Assembly: GCA_010279815.1 (NCBI GenBank)
Contig: QEOQ01000710.1
Coordinates: 91,637 to 155,636, forward strand
DNA length: 64,000 nt
Direction of reading: 5' to 3'
From: Brachionus plicatilis
Taxonomy: Eukaryota; Rotifera; Eurotatoria; Ploima; Brachionidae
Shown one piece after another: positions 31,786 through 44,135 of this stretch (its first letter is position 1; each line of letters starts with the position of its first letter). Under the pieces are notes generated by a model. The model did not search any database. It was not told the origin of the DNA and worked only from the letters and a program-made list of their open reading frames with translations. The translations under genes and the position numbers were made by a program.

Positions 31786-33379
31786 CCAAAACAAGGCGTT
31801 TTAAAATTTGCATCTAAAATGATAAAGTAAATTTCTTCATTAATTACCAAATACAAAATCTTATTTACTTAATTTTAAAAGATTCCTTGTTAAAAATTTC
31901 AAATAATAAAATCATATCTTTTAATAAAATACTAAACAGTTTTTTAATCTATTTAAAAAATTACCATAAAAGCCCTCAAAATTAGTTTCAAAAACTCATG
32001 ATAATTCAATACCTTTTGTTTCACTGTGATGTGTTCAATTAGCTCGATTAACTAACCTTTATTGTTATACAGAATAATCAAAAAAGCATTTTTTTTGCTA
32101 ACTTTATTCCCAGCTCAAAATTTTGCAAATATCATACTTAAATTAGACATTTTTATTTAAATACTTTATGTAAATTTTAATTATTGTAATTTATGTAACT
32201 ATAATTTCTTATTATTTTTAATGTGCGGCTTAAATCTAATTAAATATATTAAATAAATTAAAGTAGTAGTTGCTGCTTTACTTTTTCAGGAAAAAAATAT
32301 TCTTTTATCTTTTTTAACAAAGAATATTTAGATTTAGCACTTAGAGTAAATTAATACACTTCTTGAGCCAAAAAACTGATGTTGCTTATTTTTAACATTT
32401 AAAATTTAAAAAAAAAATGTTCTTTACTAAATAAATATCTTACAGTTTGAGCCAGAACAACTTGAGCTTGAGCTTGACAAAGTAAAAAAAAGTGAGAGAT
32501 AAAATAATAAACTAGGTGTAAGAAAAGCTAGATGCGCTTATCACTAAGATTTTCGACAATCGACATGTAAATTAATTCGGCTAGGAGAATTACAAGATAT
32601 TATTTAAGGTAAAATGCAAATATGACTAGATCTTAAAACGCTAATACTTAAAAAATTTAATTATTTTTGTATTTTAAAATTAAATTTGAATAAAAGCAAT
32701 TGAGAATATTTTCTGTTTTGGAAAATTAAAACCAAACTAATTCATAGAAGTTAAGTTGAATCTTTGTGGCTCAATAGCTGGACTATAAAGGAAACAATGG
32801 ACCTGATAATAAAACATATCTTAAATTAAATTTAAAAAAGAAAACTAAAATAAAATTAGGTTCAGTCGGAAAAAAGTCTTGAGTTTAAATTCATTAAAAT
32901 GAATAAAATTTAAAAGAAAATTAATTAATTAATTAATTTTGAGAAAAAATTTTAGAGTTGAAAATCATTAAATTTAATAATATTTATTTAATAAAAACAA
33001 ACATTTTATCTTGCGCATTTAGAAAAATCTAAAATTTTAGTTATTTCTAAGACTTATATTCCCTTAATCATTTTACTATGAATACTATTCAGGTTCACAT
33101 TTTACTCATTTTTGTCTGTACTGTTCAGATTAAAAAAAAATTAAAAAATCAAGAAAAATAAAATAAAAATTTTAAGCCAAAATTGGATATAAGCTTTAAA
33201 AAAATTTAAATTTAATGTAAATGATAATCAAAAGAGACAGATTGAAAAAGTAGCAAAATAAATATAATTTCATTATATATATTAGGATAAGAATAGGATC
33301 TTGACGACTATGTGAACACTTGATATTTTTTTGCTCATTTTTTGAACATTGTAATTAAATTAAATTATGTAATTAACTA

Positions 33380-33458
33380 TACCTTAAATATTTTTTTGTA
33401 CTTTTTTTTATAAACTTGCCTATGAGGCTTAATTAAATGAATAAATAAACAAATAAAT
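33380..33458 (+). repeat. LINE/SINE-like 3' tail
   Basis: CTTGCCTATGAGGCTTAATT followed by AAAT/AAAC repeats. The TTGCC...GGC hairpin before an (AAAT)n tail parallels 6746-6786 and 42279-42321, which suggests the 3' end of one retroposon family. The body upstream is not recognisable. Confidence 0.45.
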
Positions 33459-35884
33459 TAAATTGATTCACCAAAATTTAGTTCACAAATTAAATAAAAA
33501 AATAAAATGGTTTACAAATAACACATGTAAGATACTGAAGAAAACAAAAGAGACCCTAGTCAGCAACTTAAATCAACTGATGATTATGAGCTATAAAATA
33601 TTAATAAAATTTTCAAAAATTGAATTTCAAAAGCTTTATAACAAATTCATTTTTAGCTTAATTTTTTGCATCGATGACGGATTTGTGATCATTAATTTCT
33701 TTCCTACTCTCAACATTGATGAACACTCATGATGTGATATGCACAATAAACATTTAAATTCAGTTCCATGCTTTCTACTCTATTCTCTTTTGCTCTAAAT
33801 ATTTTTTTAAACCAGGGTTCTGCATAAAAATCATTTTGAATTTAACATTTGATACATCGCAATAAATTAAAAATTTTATTTAAAATTTTTTACAAAAATC
33901 CCAAGCTTTAATGATGCATTAAATTTAAAAAATTTGATTTACATGCCAAGATTTAAAACATATTTTTGGGGCATGCTGTGTAAGTTAAGATTTTTTAATG
34001 AGATGGTGTAGGTTGCATGTACCAAAAGTGTGTATGGGTTTATGAGGCTGCAATATCAAACAATAGTGTATGTAACCAATCAATGAAAAAATGACCAAGA
34101 TTTAACTGGAAAAAACAAATTTTTTTAAATTTTTTTAAGGAAAACAAAAGATTAATTTAGATAAAAATAAAATAAAAAATTTGATCAGAAATCTCCAAAA
34201 TCCCGTATCATGGAAATGATCAGATGCTTAACTTGGCAAAAAACTATTTCGGAAAATTAGAAAAAACTTAAATAAAATTAAGCCCAATTTGAGCTTTGTT
34301 AAAAAGGTATCCGACTTTGAACTTGAAAAGTAAAGAAAAGAACCATTGAATCTTTTTTTATAAAATTTTATTTTAATGCTACTCATTTTGATGAAACAAT
34401 TTTGTTGCTTCTTGTAAATAAAAAATCAATTTTTTAAAAAAAGTTTGGATAAATCACAAGTTTGCATTGTTCACAAAATTGATGAACAAGTTTTCACATA
34501 ATTTCAAAGTCATAAAAATCTCTTAAATTAAAAATAAATTCTGTCTTAATTTATTAACGTTGTATATTAATAATTAAATGCTCAAAACAGTCCGGTAAGG
34601 ACCCTAAAATTGCCAGATAAATTTATTTATCTTCCCTAAACATTTCAAAGATGATACAAATGATAAAACCAACAAAAAAAATAATTACATTAAAAAAAAA
34701 AATTATCAAGATAAAAGAATATCCGCATCTAAATTTTTTAACCAAAAAATAGTTTCATGGCTTATTGAATTTTATTAAAAATGACCATGATCAATTTCAA
34801 GATCTAGACCTAGAGGCAAACAAACGAGTCGCGACTCGGTGGGATTACATTAAAGGGACTTAGAAAATCTAAATATAATTTATGTTATCATTTTTCTAGT
34901 ATTAATTTGCTAAAGACTAAGATTTGCCTTGGTATTAAATATTCTTATTTAAAATAATTTTCAACGAAAAAAATCTATTTGAACATAAACTTTAAATAAA
35001 AATGATAATTTATACTTTGAAGTGTGATTTAGATAGTTGTCTGGTTGCAATTAAGAACCATATTTTGATATAGATAAAAAAATAATTCTTTGAAAACAAA
35101 TAATTATTTTTGCCTATTAAGCTGTTTTGTCTATGGTTGATCTTTGGATAGTGCGTTTTTTCAATTAAAAATTTTAAGTCATCAACGAGATAGAACTCGG
35201 CTAAAATAATTTATTTCAAGCGTAACTCGCTTAAATTCAAATAAAAAAAAGCTTTTACTTTTTTCTGGACTAAAATAATAAAAAATTATTCCTCATAATA
35301 ATTTATCGATTTTGTATTAAAACTTCATTTTATTGTACACACCCATTCGGTATTTTATATAAAAGGAAAGATTTAATACATATAGTGCTTTATAGCTTCG
35401 TTTTAAAAAAAATATTTTCAGCTCTACTCCAGAATTAGATGAACATTAGAAATGATTGAAGTTTTAACACAATTCCTTTATAATTACTACAAATGATCCA
35501 AAGAACTGAACGGGCTGCTTAGAAATAAAAAATTAAATTAAAATAAAAAAAATAAAATAGTAAAATGTTGTCTTTTTTTACTTGGCTAAAATAAGTCTTT
35601 GATTAAAAGAACAATTTTTGAATTGATCGTTAACAAAGAAATTTAGGAAATAATTAAAAGAAAAAATTATCATAAAAATTCATTTTTTTATTATCTATTT
35701 AAAGATTTGATTGAATGCATTCTTTGATTTTTCATTATATTTAATAACATATTCAAGTGTTGATTTAAAAAATTATGAAATTACTATTTAATTATTATAA
35801 AATTACTTTTTTCTCAAACAAACCATCAAACTAATTTGAACAAATTATGAAAGTTTATAGTCTTTAATATTTTATAATTTTAAA

Positions 35885-36290
35885 TAAGACATTCGATTGG
35901 CAATTTGAAGTTTATGATCAATTTTTTATGCTCCAAATGATCAAATCAAACTAAAACTATTAATTAAATTGTTATTTCTTAATAGAAATAATGCAGAGAT
36001 TCATTTTGGATTTAAAAAATACTATGTTAAATAAAATAAACAAGCTCTGCAATACCAATATGCATAAAGCAGAGTGCAGACCATCGAAATGATGCTATTT
36101 AAGTGGATAATTTTTTGCAGACTTTTGCAGATTTTACCTTTAGATTTAACAAAGTATGTTAAAACCAAAAATTTACCTCTGGACTAATTCTATTAAAAAA
36201 TTAAAATTTATTTTATAGTTTTAGTTTTGTTTGATCAGTTTGAGCATCAACAATTGATCATAAACTTCAACTTGCCATTCGATTTATTAA
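35885..36290. repeat. Foldback element of the GGCAA-TTGAAG family
   Basis: Left arm ATTCGATTGGCAATTTGAAG with TTTATGATCAATT; right arm AATTGATCATAAACTTCAAC with TTGCCATTCGAT, its complement. The centre has repeated GCAGACTTTTGCAG motifs. Two further copies are at 48910-49437 and 53563-55048. Confidence 0.8.
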
Positions 36291-37361
36291 AAAGAAAAAA
36301 TTGATTGAAAATTCTACAAGTAATTTCAAATTTTGCTTGAGATATGATTTAAAGTAAAAAATATTAATTTCTTGATCACTAATACAGTTCTATTTTGTTT
36401 AAAATTAAAAATTAGAAATAAGAAAATTCGGAGTTATTTTTTTAATTTGATTAAATGAAAATAGAAATTTTAAATTTGTTCAATTGGATGAACTTTTGAA
36501 AAAATTGCACAAAATTTACTCGCATTATATTAGATAAAAAGAAATTTTCAAAAAGATTTCATTTTAAAAGATGACGATTTGAAAAAATTTAAAAATTGGG
36601 TAATTTTTTTAATTAAGATATAATTTATATCATTAAAATAATACAATCAAAAGCTAATTTTTATCAAGATTTATGAATAAAATATTGGGTTATCTAAGCT
36701 TTTTATTTTTAATTTATTAGTATTTTAAAATTTTTTATCTATTAAAAATGCGATTTTTTTTTAATACAAAAATCATTTGAAGCATTTGAACAGTTTTTAA
36801 TTTTACATGATGAAGAATCTATTGTTAAAAAAAAGAATGTCTGTCTGGTTTACCACATTGGAAGCAGATAGAAGTAACTGTCAGTTTGATAATCCAAACA
36901 TGACTTGATTGAAAACATTGAACTGCTTGCTTTTCAATCAAGGGTTGTAAGGTGAGGATGACAAAGATTAATAAATTAATTTTAATTTTTTATTCAAATT
37001 TTTAATTAAAAAAAATTAAAAAAATTAATTTTTTTTTTAATTTTTATATCAAAGCTTTATTTTAAAATTTTTGAAAGAAGAATGTAATTTGTATTTGTAA
37101 AAAATGCATTGAAATTTAATTGCGCATTTAAAATGTTTTGATCAAATTTTAAAAATGAAATTTGATCAAAAATTTTACTTTGCCAGTAAAAGAGTGTTAA
37201 ATAAAAAATCGGCATCAGTTTTTCAAATTTTAAATAAAAAATAAAAATATTTATAGAAATAATTTTCTTTGATCTTTAATTTATTAATCTTGCCTCAACT
37301 TCATTTTAGAAAGTAACAAAATTGATGGGACCATTGTATTCTTTTTACTTTCATTTTACAC

Positions 37362-37587
37362 TTTGGCTTGATAAACTGTAAATAGCTTATTTAAACTAAA
37401 AAAAATATAAAAAATGCCAGAATGCATAAAGCTTTGACATGTTATAAAAATTTTGAAATCGGCGATGTATATTAAAAAGCTTTGTCATTTTTTATATTTT
37501 GTTTTTGTATTTTGTGCCAAAATTCACAATGCCAAGCCAAAGTGTACAATTCCGTTTGGCTTGATAAACTGTAAATAGCTTATTTTA
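37362..37587. repeat. Direct repeats of about 30 bp bracketing a 160-bp segment
   Basis: TTTGGCTTGATAAACTGTAA plus ATAGCTTATTT at 37362-37392 and again at 37555-37585. A third, inverted partial copy (GCCAAGCCAAAGTGTAC) precedes the second. The segment between them ends TTCACAATGCC, the terminal sequence of the Mutator-like MITEs in this window, so a decayed MITE insertion with secondary rearrangement is likely. Confidence 0.6.
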
Positions 37588-38759
37588 AAAGAAAAGTTAT
37601 ATTTGACTAAAAGCCAGATTTTAGGAAATAAAATTTTTGACAAAAAAAGCATTTGCTAAAATTCAACGTTTATCAAGGCTGTTTAATCAGACGTTCTGAA
37701 TCTTTGTTGAGATTTTCGGATGAAAACAATAATGGCTTAAACAATGAAATAATACAGTAATGATTTGATAATAAATTAATTTAGCTTTTCAAAATAAAAA
37801 AATATTTTTTTGTGGCCTTTTTGGATTTAAAAAATATTACGTAATATCAAATAATTACTTAAAGTAAAGTTCTTCTATGTCTTACTTTTTTCATTGCCTT
37901 GAAAAGTTAGAATAGAAACATAAGAATGTCAGCTTTTCATCAATTTTTTAAGTTTCAATTTTAAATACAAAAAAATTTTTAAAAATGAAACAAAAAATTG
38001 ATTCTAAGATTAATTTTGTTAGGAGCATTAACCTCTTTCAATAGAAGATATTACGCATTTTAATCTTGATTGAAATTTAAAAGCTTTTAGTATCTATGAC
38101 TTTAATTAATAATGAATTTTTTTTTTTAGATTTTACTGAGATCATAGAAAAAATTTGTCCACACATCCAGTAAAAATCTCCGTTAATTAAGTTCAAAGAA
38201 AAAATCAATAATCAGATTTAGTATTTTATTCATTATTTGATTTCAGTAAAATATTACAAAAAAAATAAAAATTATTTTATACATTAAATAATAAAATCGC
38301 AACTTAATTTTAATTATCTTCACAAAATTTTTTCACTTACATTTAGTCTACATAAAAAAATAAATTTAAATTTTTAAATTTTTTTATTTTGAAAAAAATT
38401 TTAAAATTTTGGAAATCTTTAATTTTCAATCAAATCCATTGAATACAATTTTGAAAAATAAAAATTAATTTGTTACATTTTATTAATAAGAAAAAAAAAT
38501 GGATCGGAAAAATAATTTTTTTTTTCAATTTTCATCTTAATTTGCTAAAAAAAAGAAAAAAATTCCTAAAATTCGCCATTTATTCGGTTTTTGTTGGCCC
38601 TTTTTATATTTACTAAAATTTATTTTTACGAAATTTACTTTTTTTTTTAATTTTACGTAAATTTACGTAAAATCACGTAAAGTTTCTTAAAAACAGTTTA
38701 TCATAGCTAAATTTATCATAAATCCTTAAGTGGATCCACTCTTTCCTTAGCAATAGCAA

Positions 38760-39010
38760 GCAGTGAGCTGTGATCAGTGAAGTTGTTTTAGATTGGATAC
38801 TGTTCATTAGCGGCGTTACTCGAAGATCAGTTCTTTGTTCTCTCCATTTCATTATTTTAATTAATGACATGCCCGAACTTTGCAGCTCAGTTCATAAGCT
38901 TTACGCGGAAGATAACGTTGACGAAATCAGTGGTCCGTATTGAGGATCTGATGTAAATGCAGTCGGATTTGGACAGATTGGTGGTATAGTCGGACAGATG
39001 GCAAACTAAA
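38760..39010 (+). pseudogene. LINE reverse transcriptase fragment
   Basis: Plus-strand reading VVLDWILFISGVTRRSVLCS, LHFIILINDMPELCSSVHKL, YAEDN, then after a stop and a shift, a QSDLDRLVVWSDRWQTKLN-like segment. This is the GVPQGSVLGPLLF ... INDMP ... YADD ... LQ.DLD.L..W region of a non-LTR polymerase with several substitutions, including YADD to YAED at the catalytic box. Dead fragment. Confidence 0.65.
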
Positions 39011-39011
39011 C

Positions 39012-39200
39012 TCAACAAACAGTATCAGTGGCTTCATTGCTTTCCGCAATATCCTTTAATTCTGCTACAGTAGCCCTGTAAGCAGCCACTACCTTATCCA
39101 GGGAGTAAGCTAAGGATTTAGCCTTGCAAATATTAAGAGCTTTAATTTTTTTCCACTTTTTTGAATCGATATCCTCGATTATAGAGCCTATTTCACTCAT
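39012..39200 (-). CDS. Short unidentified ORF next to the LINE fragment
   Basis: A 62-codon minus-strand frame (MSEIGSIIEDIDSKKWKKIK ... ATVAELKDIAESNEATDTVC), GC-richer than its neighbours and with a helical, charged profile. It resembles an N-terminal coiled-coil part of a transposon protein, but no family is recognised and no extension was found. Confidence 0.25.
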   Translation of the reverse strand: MSEIGSIIEDIDSKKWKKIKALNICKAKSLAYSLDKVVAAYRATVAELKDIAESNEATDTVC

Positions 39201-39976
39201 TGCACAATTAATAATTAGTACTAATATAAAATTATCGCGCGGAACAATCTGCTTTTGTCTATTATCTATCTGTTTATATCGGTCTTTATTGCTGCTAACA
39301 TATATGTTAGTCTAGGGAATTTGGCCTGAATACCTTCGATTAACTTCAGAGGAGATAGAGAGAAGACAAAGAACAATTTCGTGTTGAATAAACGTTTATT
39401 ATTAATTTAAAGTAAATAGGAAAAATACAAAGTTAAAAGCTCTCCTTTTTTAGAATTACAACTTCTATTTATATTCAGTAGTTGTAATTTAAAAAGATCA
39501 TTAATCATAAAGAATCTAAATAAAGATAAGTTGTGAATTAAATCGGTCACAAAGATTTATGACATATGATAAATGATTCATAAAAACATAAAGATAAAAT
39601 CTAGATAAGTTGTGAAAATTGATAAGGTTAATTTAAATAGTTGAAACGGTTATTTTCACAACGAAACAAATTTGTAACTGAATATCTAACAGTTTTGTTT
39701 CATTTGACATGTATATTTTTTTTGTCATAAAAAAAATCTTTGTTTAATTCAATGACTAAATTTACGATAATTCTTTCTAAATGTTTGTTCAGGTTTATTG
39801 ACGTCCTTTAATAGGTGAAATTAAATTAAATTTTATAAAAAATAGCATAATAGAAACAATTTAATTTAATATGATATTGAAATATTGATATTGATATTGA
39901 CATTGATAGAATTTATCTTTAATATAAATAAACTAAAAAATATAAAAATTAACAAAAAAAAAAAAAAAAATTAACA
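39201..39976. other. Gene-free region upstream of the receptor gene
   Basis: AT-rich with no recognisable gene or element. Short ATTGATATTGACATTGATAG tandem-like repeats lie at about 39886-39908, just before the receptor gene. These bases presumably include its promoter, but no element can be named with confidence. Confidence 0.4.
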
Positions 39977-42205
39977 ATGGATTTTTTAATTTTTAATCAA
40001 ATTTATTTAGCAGTAATTTTAAATGCTCACTTCTTATCATTCGAATCAATCAAAAATAGAAAAAATTGTGACAATTTCGAGAAGTTTTATGAACTCAAGC
40101 CGTCCTTTTTTTTCAATACTCTTGACATAAAAAAATTTTCATCGTTCGATCAATTAAAATTCGAGTGTATCAGTGAAAAAGGAATTGATTTACACAATCT
40201 AAATATATATCCAGTTTATTTTATTACTCTTGATAACAGACTTGATATAGCTCCAATTTTTCCAAAGCATCATTATTTTTCCATAAAATTTGTCTACATA
40301 TCCAGTTTCGATAGTGCATTATGCATGTTTCAGAACAACAGCATAAAACTCTATTTATTTTTTTTTTACTCAACATTAGAACTAAATTTTAATCAAAGTT
40401 ATAATAAACCAATTTCAATTTTTAATAAAATATATCAGCTTTCATTTTATAACAACTGCAAGTACCAAATTGATACAAATACCTTAATTTTCAACAATAG
40501 CAATATAGAATCACTTATTTTCTACGGTTTAAGTGATGTTTTTATCAAGCGCAACATGCTCGGATTTAGCTCAGCCCCAATAAGCACCTTTGCCAATATT
40601 AGATCATTAGAACTTCATTTCTACAAAGGCAATCTTGATAATCATTTATTAAACAAAGATTTATTTAAAAATGTAAAAAAAATTTTTATCTATGATTTTA
40701 TAAAATACACTAGAAATAACATTTTTACAGGATTTTTAAATTTAGAGAAAATAACTTTTGAAATAAGATTGTTTAATTCTGCTATGAATCAGATCAAATT
40801 TTTTCAAAGTTTAAGTTCTAATTTTGATAAAAATGCTTCAAAAAATTTTATAATCAGTGTAAAATTTAAGGAATATTTTTATCCTGATGAAGATTTTTGC
40901 TATTTTCTAGCATTATCCAACAGTTCATTACCTTTATTTATTGATTTGGACCTAGGAAAATTTTATGGCTTAAATAATTGCACTTGCTTAATGTTCTGGC
41001 TTTTAAAAAGAATCAATGATGGCGTCAATCAAATAAAATTGAATTGTAAAAATTATAACAATTTTTTTTGTAATTTTTCAGTATTGGAAAATTCATGTGA
41101 TCATGGATCTCAATTGCATGTTAAAACAAGCTTGATCGAAATTCTGTACGTGACAGAAATTGTAAGTTTTTTTACGGGAATTTTTAAACCATTCATAAGT
41201 TTTCTAAGCATCGTTTTAAATTTGATAATTTTTATTGTATTAAAAAAAATTTTATCCGAAATAAGTAAAAAAAAGCTGGCAACTCAAATTTCATTAATTA
41301 ATTTAATGTTTTTTAATTCAATTTTTTACATTTTATACTCAATTATTTATTTTTTTCACACATTCAACATTTGTGTTTTTCAAAATGGACTGTTTTGTTC
41401 TTTCGTAAGCCGTAGCTATGTTGATCAGTATTATGAAATTTTTTTCGTTGAATATCTAGGTAATGCCATTAAAACATCGTCAAATTCAATTGCGCTTTTG
41501 GTTTCAATCGAAAGGTATATCAATTTTAAGTCAAAAACAAAATTTAAAATTAATTTATTTAAAAAAAAACAGATTTTAGTCATCATTGTTCTTGCGATTT
41601 TAATTAATTTTGACAAGTGTTTAACATCCAAAATTAATAATAATCTACTTGATTCTAATTCGTATCCTGAATTTCCTATAAAAAATACCTTCGAAGGAAT
41701 ATTCGATAGAAAGCCTGCAAGTCAAGATGGAGTCTATTATATAGGTATAAAAAAACCGATTTATTTTGCGATTTTCACAATCAATTTTTTAATAAATGAT
41801 ATTCTTTTGTGGGTATTTCTATTCATATCTGACATTTTATTGCTCAAAAATTTTAAAAAAGACATTAATTTTAAAAATAAAATAATTTTGTTGGGAATTG
41901 TAAATAAAGCTAGAGAAAAACTTTATAAAAACAGAAACAAAACTCTAAAAATTACCATTGTAATTATTCTAAATTCGTTTTTGATCCTATTTTGCAGAGC
42001 TGTGGAATTTATTTTAGGCGTTTTAGTTATAAAATTCAATATTGAAAATAAATTATGTAATAGTGAAAATAAAATTTGCTCTAATTTTATTCAAACTGGT
42101 AATTTTTTTTATTTGTTTTCATCTTGTTTTTCATTTTTTATTTATTTTTTTTTAAATAATTATTTTAGAAAAGGTTTAAAGAATTTTCTTTTAAATTTTA
42201 AATAA
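39977..42205 (+). CDS. Intronless rhodopsin-like 7TM receptor with a large ectodomain
   Basis: 742 residues in one open frame, start in AACAATGG context. An N-terminal hydrophobic segment (FLIFNQIYLAVILNAHFLSF) can act as signal peptide. About 375 residues of ectodomain follow, rich in Asn, Phe and Leu, with a leucine-rich-repeat feel (FKNVKKIFIYDF..., FLNLEKITFEIRLF) and scattered Cys. Seven membrane segments start near residues 403, 435, 493, 532, 594, 657 and 703. TM3 ends SNSIALLVSIERYINF, where ERY stands for the DRY switch of class A receptors. After TM7, NNYFRKGLKNFLL looks like helix 8. The ligand is unknown and I cannot name an orthologue; the ectodomain plus 7TM layout recalls leucine-rich-repeat GPCRs and lineage-expanded orphan receptors. 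Unusually AT-rich codons (Asn, Lys, Ile, Phe). An intact frame of this length in such AT-rich DNA can hardly be chance. Confidence 0.85.
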   Translation: MDFLIFNQIYLAVILNAHFLSFESIKNRKNCDNFEKFYELKPSFFFNTLDIKKFSSFDQLKFECISEKGIDLHNLNIYPVYFITLDNRLDIAPIFPKHHYFSIKFVYISSFDSALCMFQNNSIKLYLFFFYSTLELNFNQSYNKPISIFNKIYQLSFYNNCKYQIDTNTLIFNNSNIESLIFYGLSDVFIKRNMLGFSSAPISTFANIRSLELHFYKGNLDNHLLNKDLFKNVKKIFIYDFIKYTRNNIFTGFLNLEKITFEIRLFNSAMNQIKFFQSLSSNFDKNASKNFIISVKFKEYFYPDEDFCYFLALSNSSLPLFIDLDLGKFYGLNNCTCLMFWLLKRINDGVNQIKLNCKNYNNFFCNFSVLENSCDHGSQLHVKTSLIEILYVTEIVSFFTGIFKPFISFLSIVLNLIIFIVLKKILSEISKKKLATQISLINLMFFNSIFYILYSIIYFFHTFNICVFQNGLFCSFVSRSYVDQYYEIFFVEYLGNAIKTSSNSIALLVSIERYINFKSKTKFKINLFKKKQILVIIVLAILINFDKCLTSKINNNLLDSNSYPEFPIKNTFEGIFDRKPASQDGVYYIGIKKPIYFAIFTINFLINDILLWVFLFISDILLLKNFKKDINFKNKIILLGIVNKAREKLYKNRNKTLKITIVIILNSFLILFCRAVEFILGVLVIKFNIENKLCNSENKICSNFIQTGNFFYLFSSCFSFFIYFFLNNYFRKGLKNFLLNFK

Positions 42206-42568
42206 AATAGATTTTTTAAAATTAAATTTCTGATTAAAATTTTTACTTTTTTACTTTTATATTTCATTTTTTTTATCACCGCCGAATCTGGCATAATTTT
42301 TTGAAATAAATAAATAAATATTAAGCTCATGAAAATTTGGTAAATAGTAAATTAATACCAAATTAATTTAATGTTAAATAATAATTGTCAAAAATATTAA
42401 TATGCTATCTAATATCTAAATTGATATTAGATAATATAGCTTTCATTGTCAAAATTTTTTAATGTTATTAGTAAAATAAATACAATTATTTTTTCTTTAT
42501 TTATTTAATTTATTTAAAGTTTAAGTCCCATGGACAAATTAAAACAAGAATTTAATATACAATTAAAA

Positions 42569-43551
42569 ATGGTTTCATTTTTTGTGTTTATATTACAAAA
42601 TGTATCCAATGTTGAATAACATTGAAAAAGTGCGATGTTTCAAATATTTTTTTCAGTTTAAAATATAAAAATAATTCTAAGTTAATATTGCAAGCATTTT
42701 CATATCTGAAATAAAACTCTTTAGTGAAATAGAATGAGTTTAATTTTTATTTGAAAATCTTAAAAAATATTGAAAATTCTTTATTTAACTTTTAAATAAT
42801 TTACTTATTTATCTGTACCTCTACCAACCTTCAGAATAAAAATATGTAAAACAAAAAAATTAAAAATAAAGTTAAATAAGATAAAATAATATAAAAAATA
42901 ATTAAAAAGAAAAAAAGATAAAAAATTCATTTAGTTTTTTCTTAATATTCAATCGTTGAAAAACTTGGTCTAGTCGGATACATGAACCATAGTTTACCTT
43001 TTATGCAAACAATTCTTGTTCTCGGGATTTGTGAACTATAAGTTCACCTATTTTTTTGTTCACGTAAAGGTGAGCCAAAATAGAATTAAGTGGTCAAATG
43101 TCAAATTAGGTGAAATACTATAATATTAGGTGAACAATTTTTAGTTTAGGTGAACTAATGGTTCATAAAACCTGAGAACAAAATGTTCCAGTAATAGATG
43201 AACCATAGTTCACCTAACCGACTGTACCCAAAAAACTTTTTTTTTCTTCAAAAACTTTTACTTTAGTGATAATTGAAGTTCGTTTGATGCGATTCAACAA
43301 ATGCTCAATTTAAAAAAAATGTAAAACAGAGCTTAGATAGTTTTTAAACTACAAATATTATCTTAAGGATCATCATATCATAAACTCAAAGTCAGAATCT
43401 ATAAAAAAAACAAAGTTTTTGATGTTTCCAATATTAACTTAAAATTATTTTTTATTTGAAACTGAAAAAAATATTTGAAATATCGCACTTTTTCAATGTT
43501 ATTTCAACATTGGATACATTTTGTAATTCAAACACAAAAAAATTAGACCAT
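42569..43551. mobile_element. Foldback element, 983 bp, with a nested MITE
   Basis: Arms of about 115 bp. The left starts ATGGTTTCATTTTTTGTGTT and contains TGTATCCAATGTTGAATAAC and CATTGAAAAAGTGCGATGTT. The right arm is their complement (AATATCGCACTTTTTCAATG ... TTCAACATTGGATACATTTT). Most of the interior is AT-rich; the middle is occupied by the element at 42966-43230. Confidence 0.85.
42966..43230. mobile_element. Nested MITE with clustered GTTCACCT/AGGTGAAC dyads
   Basis: Ends TGGTCTAGTCGG and CCGACTGTACCCA are imperfect inverted repeats. Flanks GAAAAACT and AAAAACTT may be a 7-8 bp target duplication, though they are A-rich. Inside are at least eight copies of GAACYATAGTT or AGGTGAAC in both orientations. 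Arm motifs recall the foldback at 16643-17158. Confidence 0.65.
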
Positions 43552-44135
43552 TTAGATTTTGTTTTATTTTATTTTAAAAATTGAGACTTAAATTTTTTTT
43601 TTGAAAATTGGTAATAAAGTTTAATATATTTTAAAATTTTTCCGATCACCAAAATTTTTTCTGATCAGAAAAAAAAAATTATTTCTATTTTTTCATAATT
43701 AGAGGCTTTTTGATCACTGATCACATTCTTGACATTATCTAATATCATATAATAAAACAATGCTGGTCCAAATCGCAAATCTGAAACAAACTGCTTTACT
43801 TCAAAATAATTCAATTAAAGACTTAAATTTATGTAAGTTTTATTCAAAAAGTTTTTATTTTTTTTTAAAAATTAAAAAAAAAATATTAACAAAATTTTAA
43901 TATAAATAAGTTAATTTAAAAAATTTATCAAATAAATAGCTTACATAATAGGGACAAAAGAATTCAGAAAAATGAAAATTTTAAAGCACTCTTAGTCGTT
44001 TTTGAGTCGAGTAAAAATGTATAAAAGAAGCTCTTGTAGAAAAATAAAAACTCTGTAAAAAAAATTTCTTTTTTATTTAAACTATTTACATATTTTCGAT
44101 GTTTGTGACCATAGCTTGAACAAAAAATTTTCTCT

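Larger units (their letters stand above)
29179..38690. other. 9.5-kb gene desert with foldback elements
   Basis: No gene supported on either strand. Open frames here (for example 33463-33732 and 31647-31856) follow base composition and show no domain. Recognisable contents are listed separately: TTGACTT-repeat element at 30.6 kb, perfect hairpin at 30305, foldbacks at 31.3 and 35.9 kb, LINE-like tail at 33.4 kb, direct repeats at 37.4 kb. A 14-bp palindrome CGAGTCGCGACTCG stands at 34825-34838. Everything else is very AT-rich. Confidence 0.5.
42206..44135. other. Spacer between the receptor and RalGDS genes
   Basis: No supported gene. Contains a LINE-like tail at about 42279-42321 (CCGCCGAATCTGGCATAATT then AAAT repeats), a small hairpin of TATCTAATATC/GATATTAGATA at about 42398-42440, and the 42569-43551 foldback with its nested element. 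A possible 24-codon exon at 43760 was considered and left out. Confidence 0.5.

Noticed and set aside
33463..33732. 89-codon ORF in the gene desert
   Set aside because: Low complexity (Lys, Asn, Ile, Phe), no homology I can recognise, no good start context.
34825..34838. 14-bp palindrome CGAGTCGCGACTCG as a regulatory site
   Set aside because: Striking in AT-rich DNA, but isolated with no nearby gene; a 12-bp relative at 1355-1366 is not enough to claim a motif.
43760..43832. Possible first exon (ATG, 24 codons, then TTTAT^GTAAGT)
   Set aside because: Good donor and start context, but no partner exon before the antisense RalGDS gene, and AT-rich DNA yields such sites by chance.
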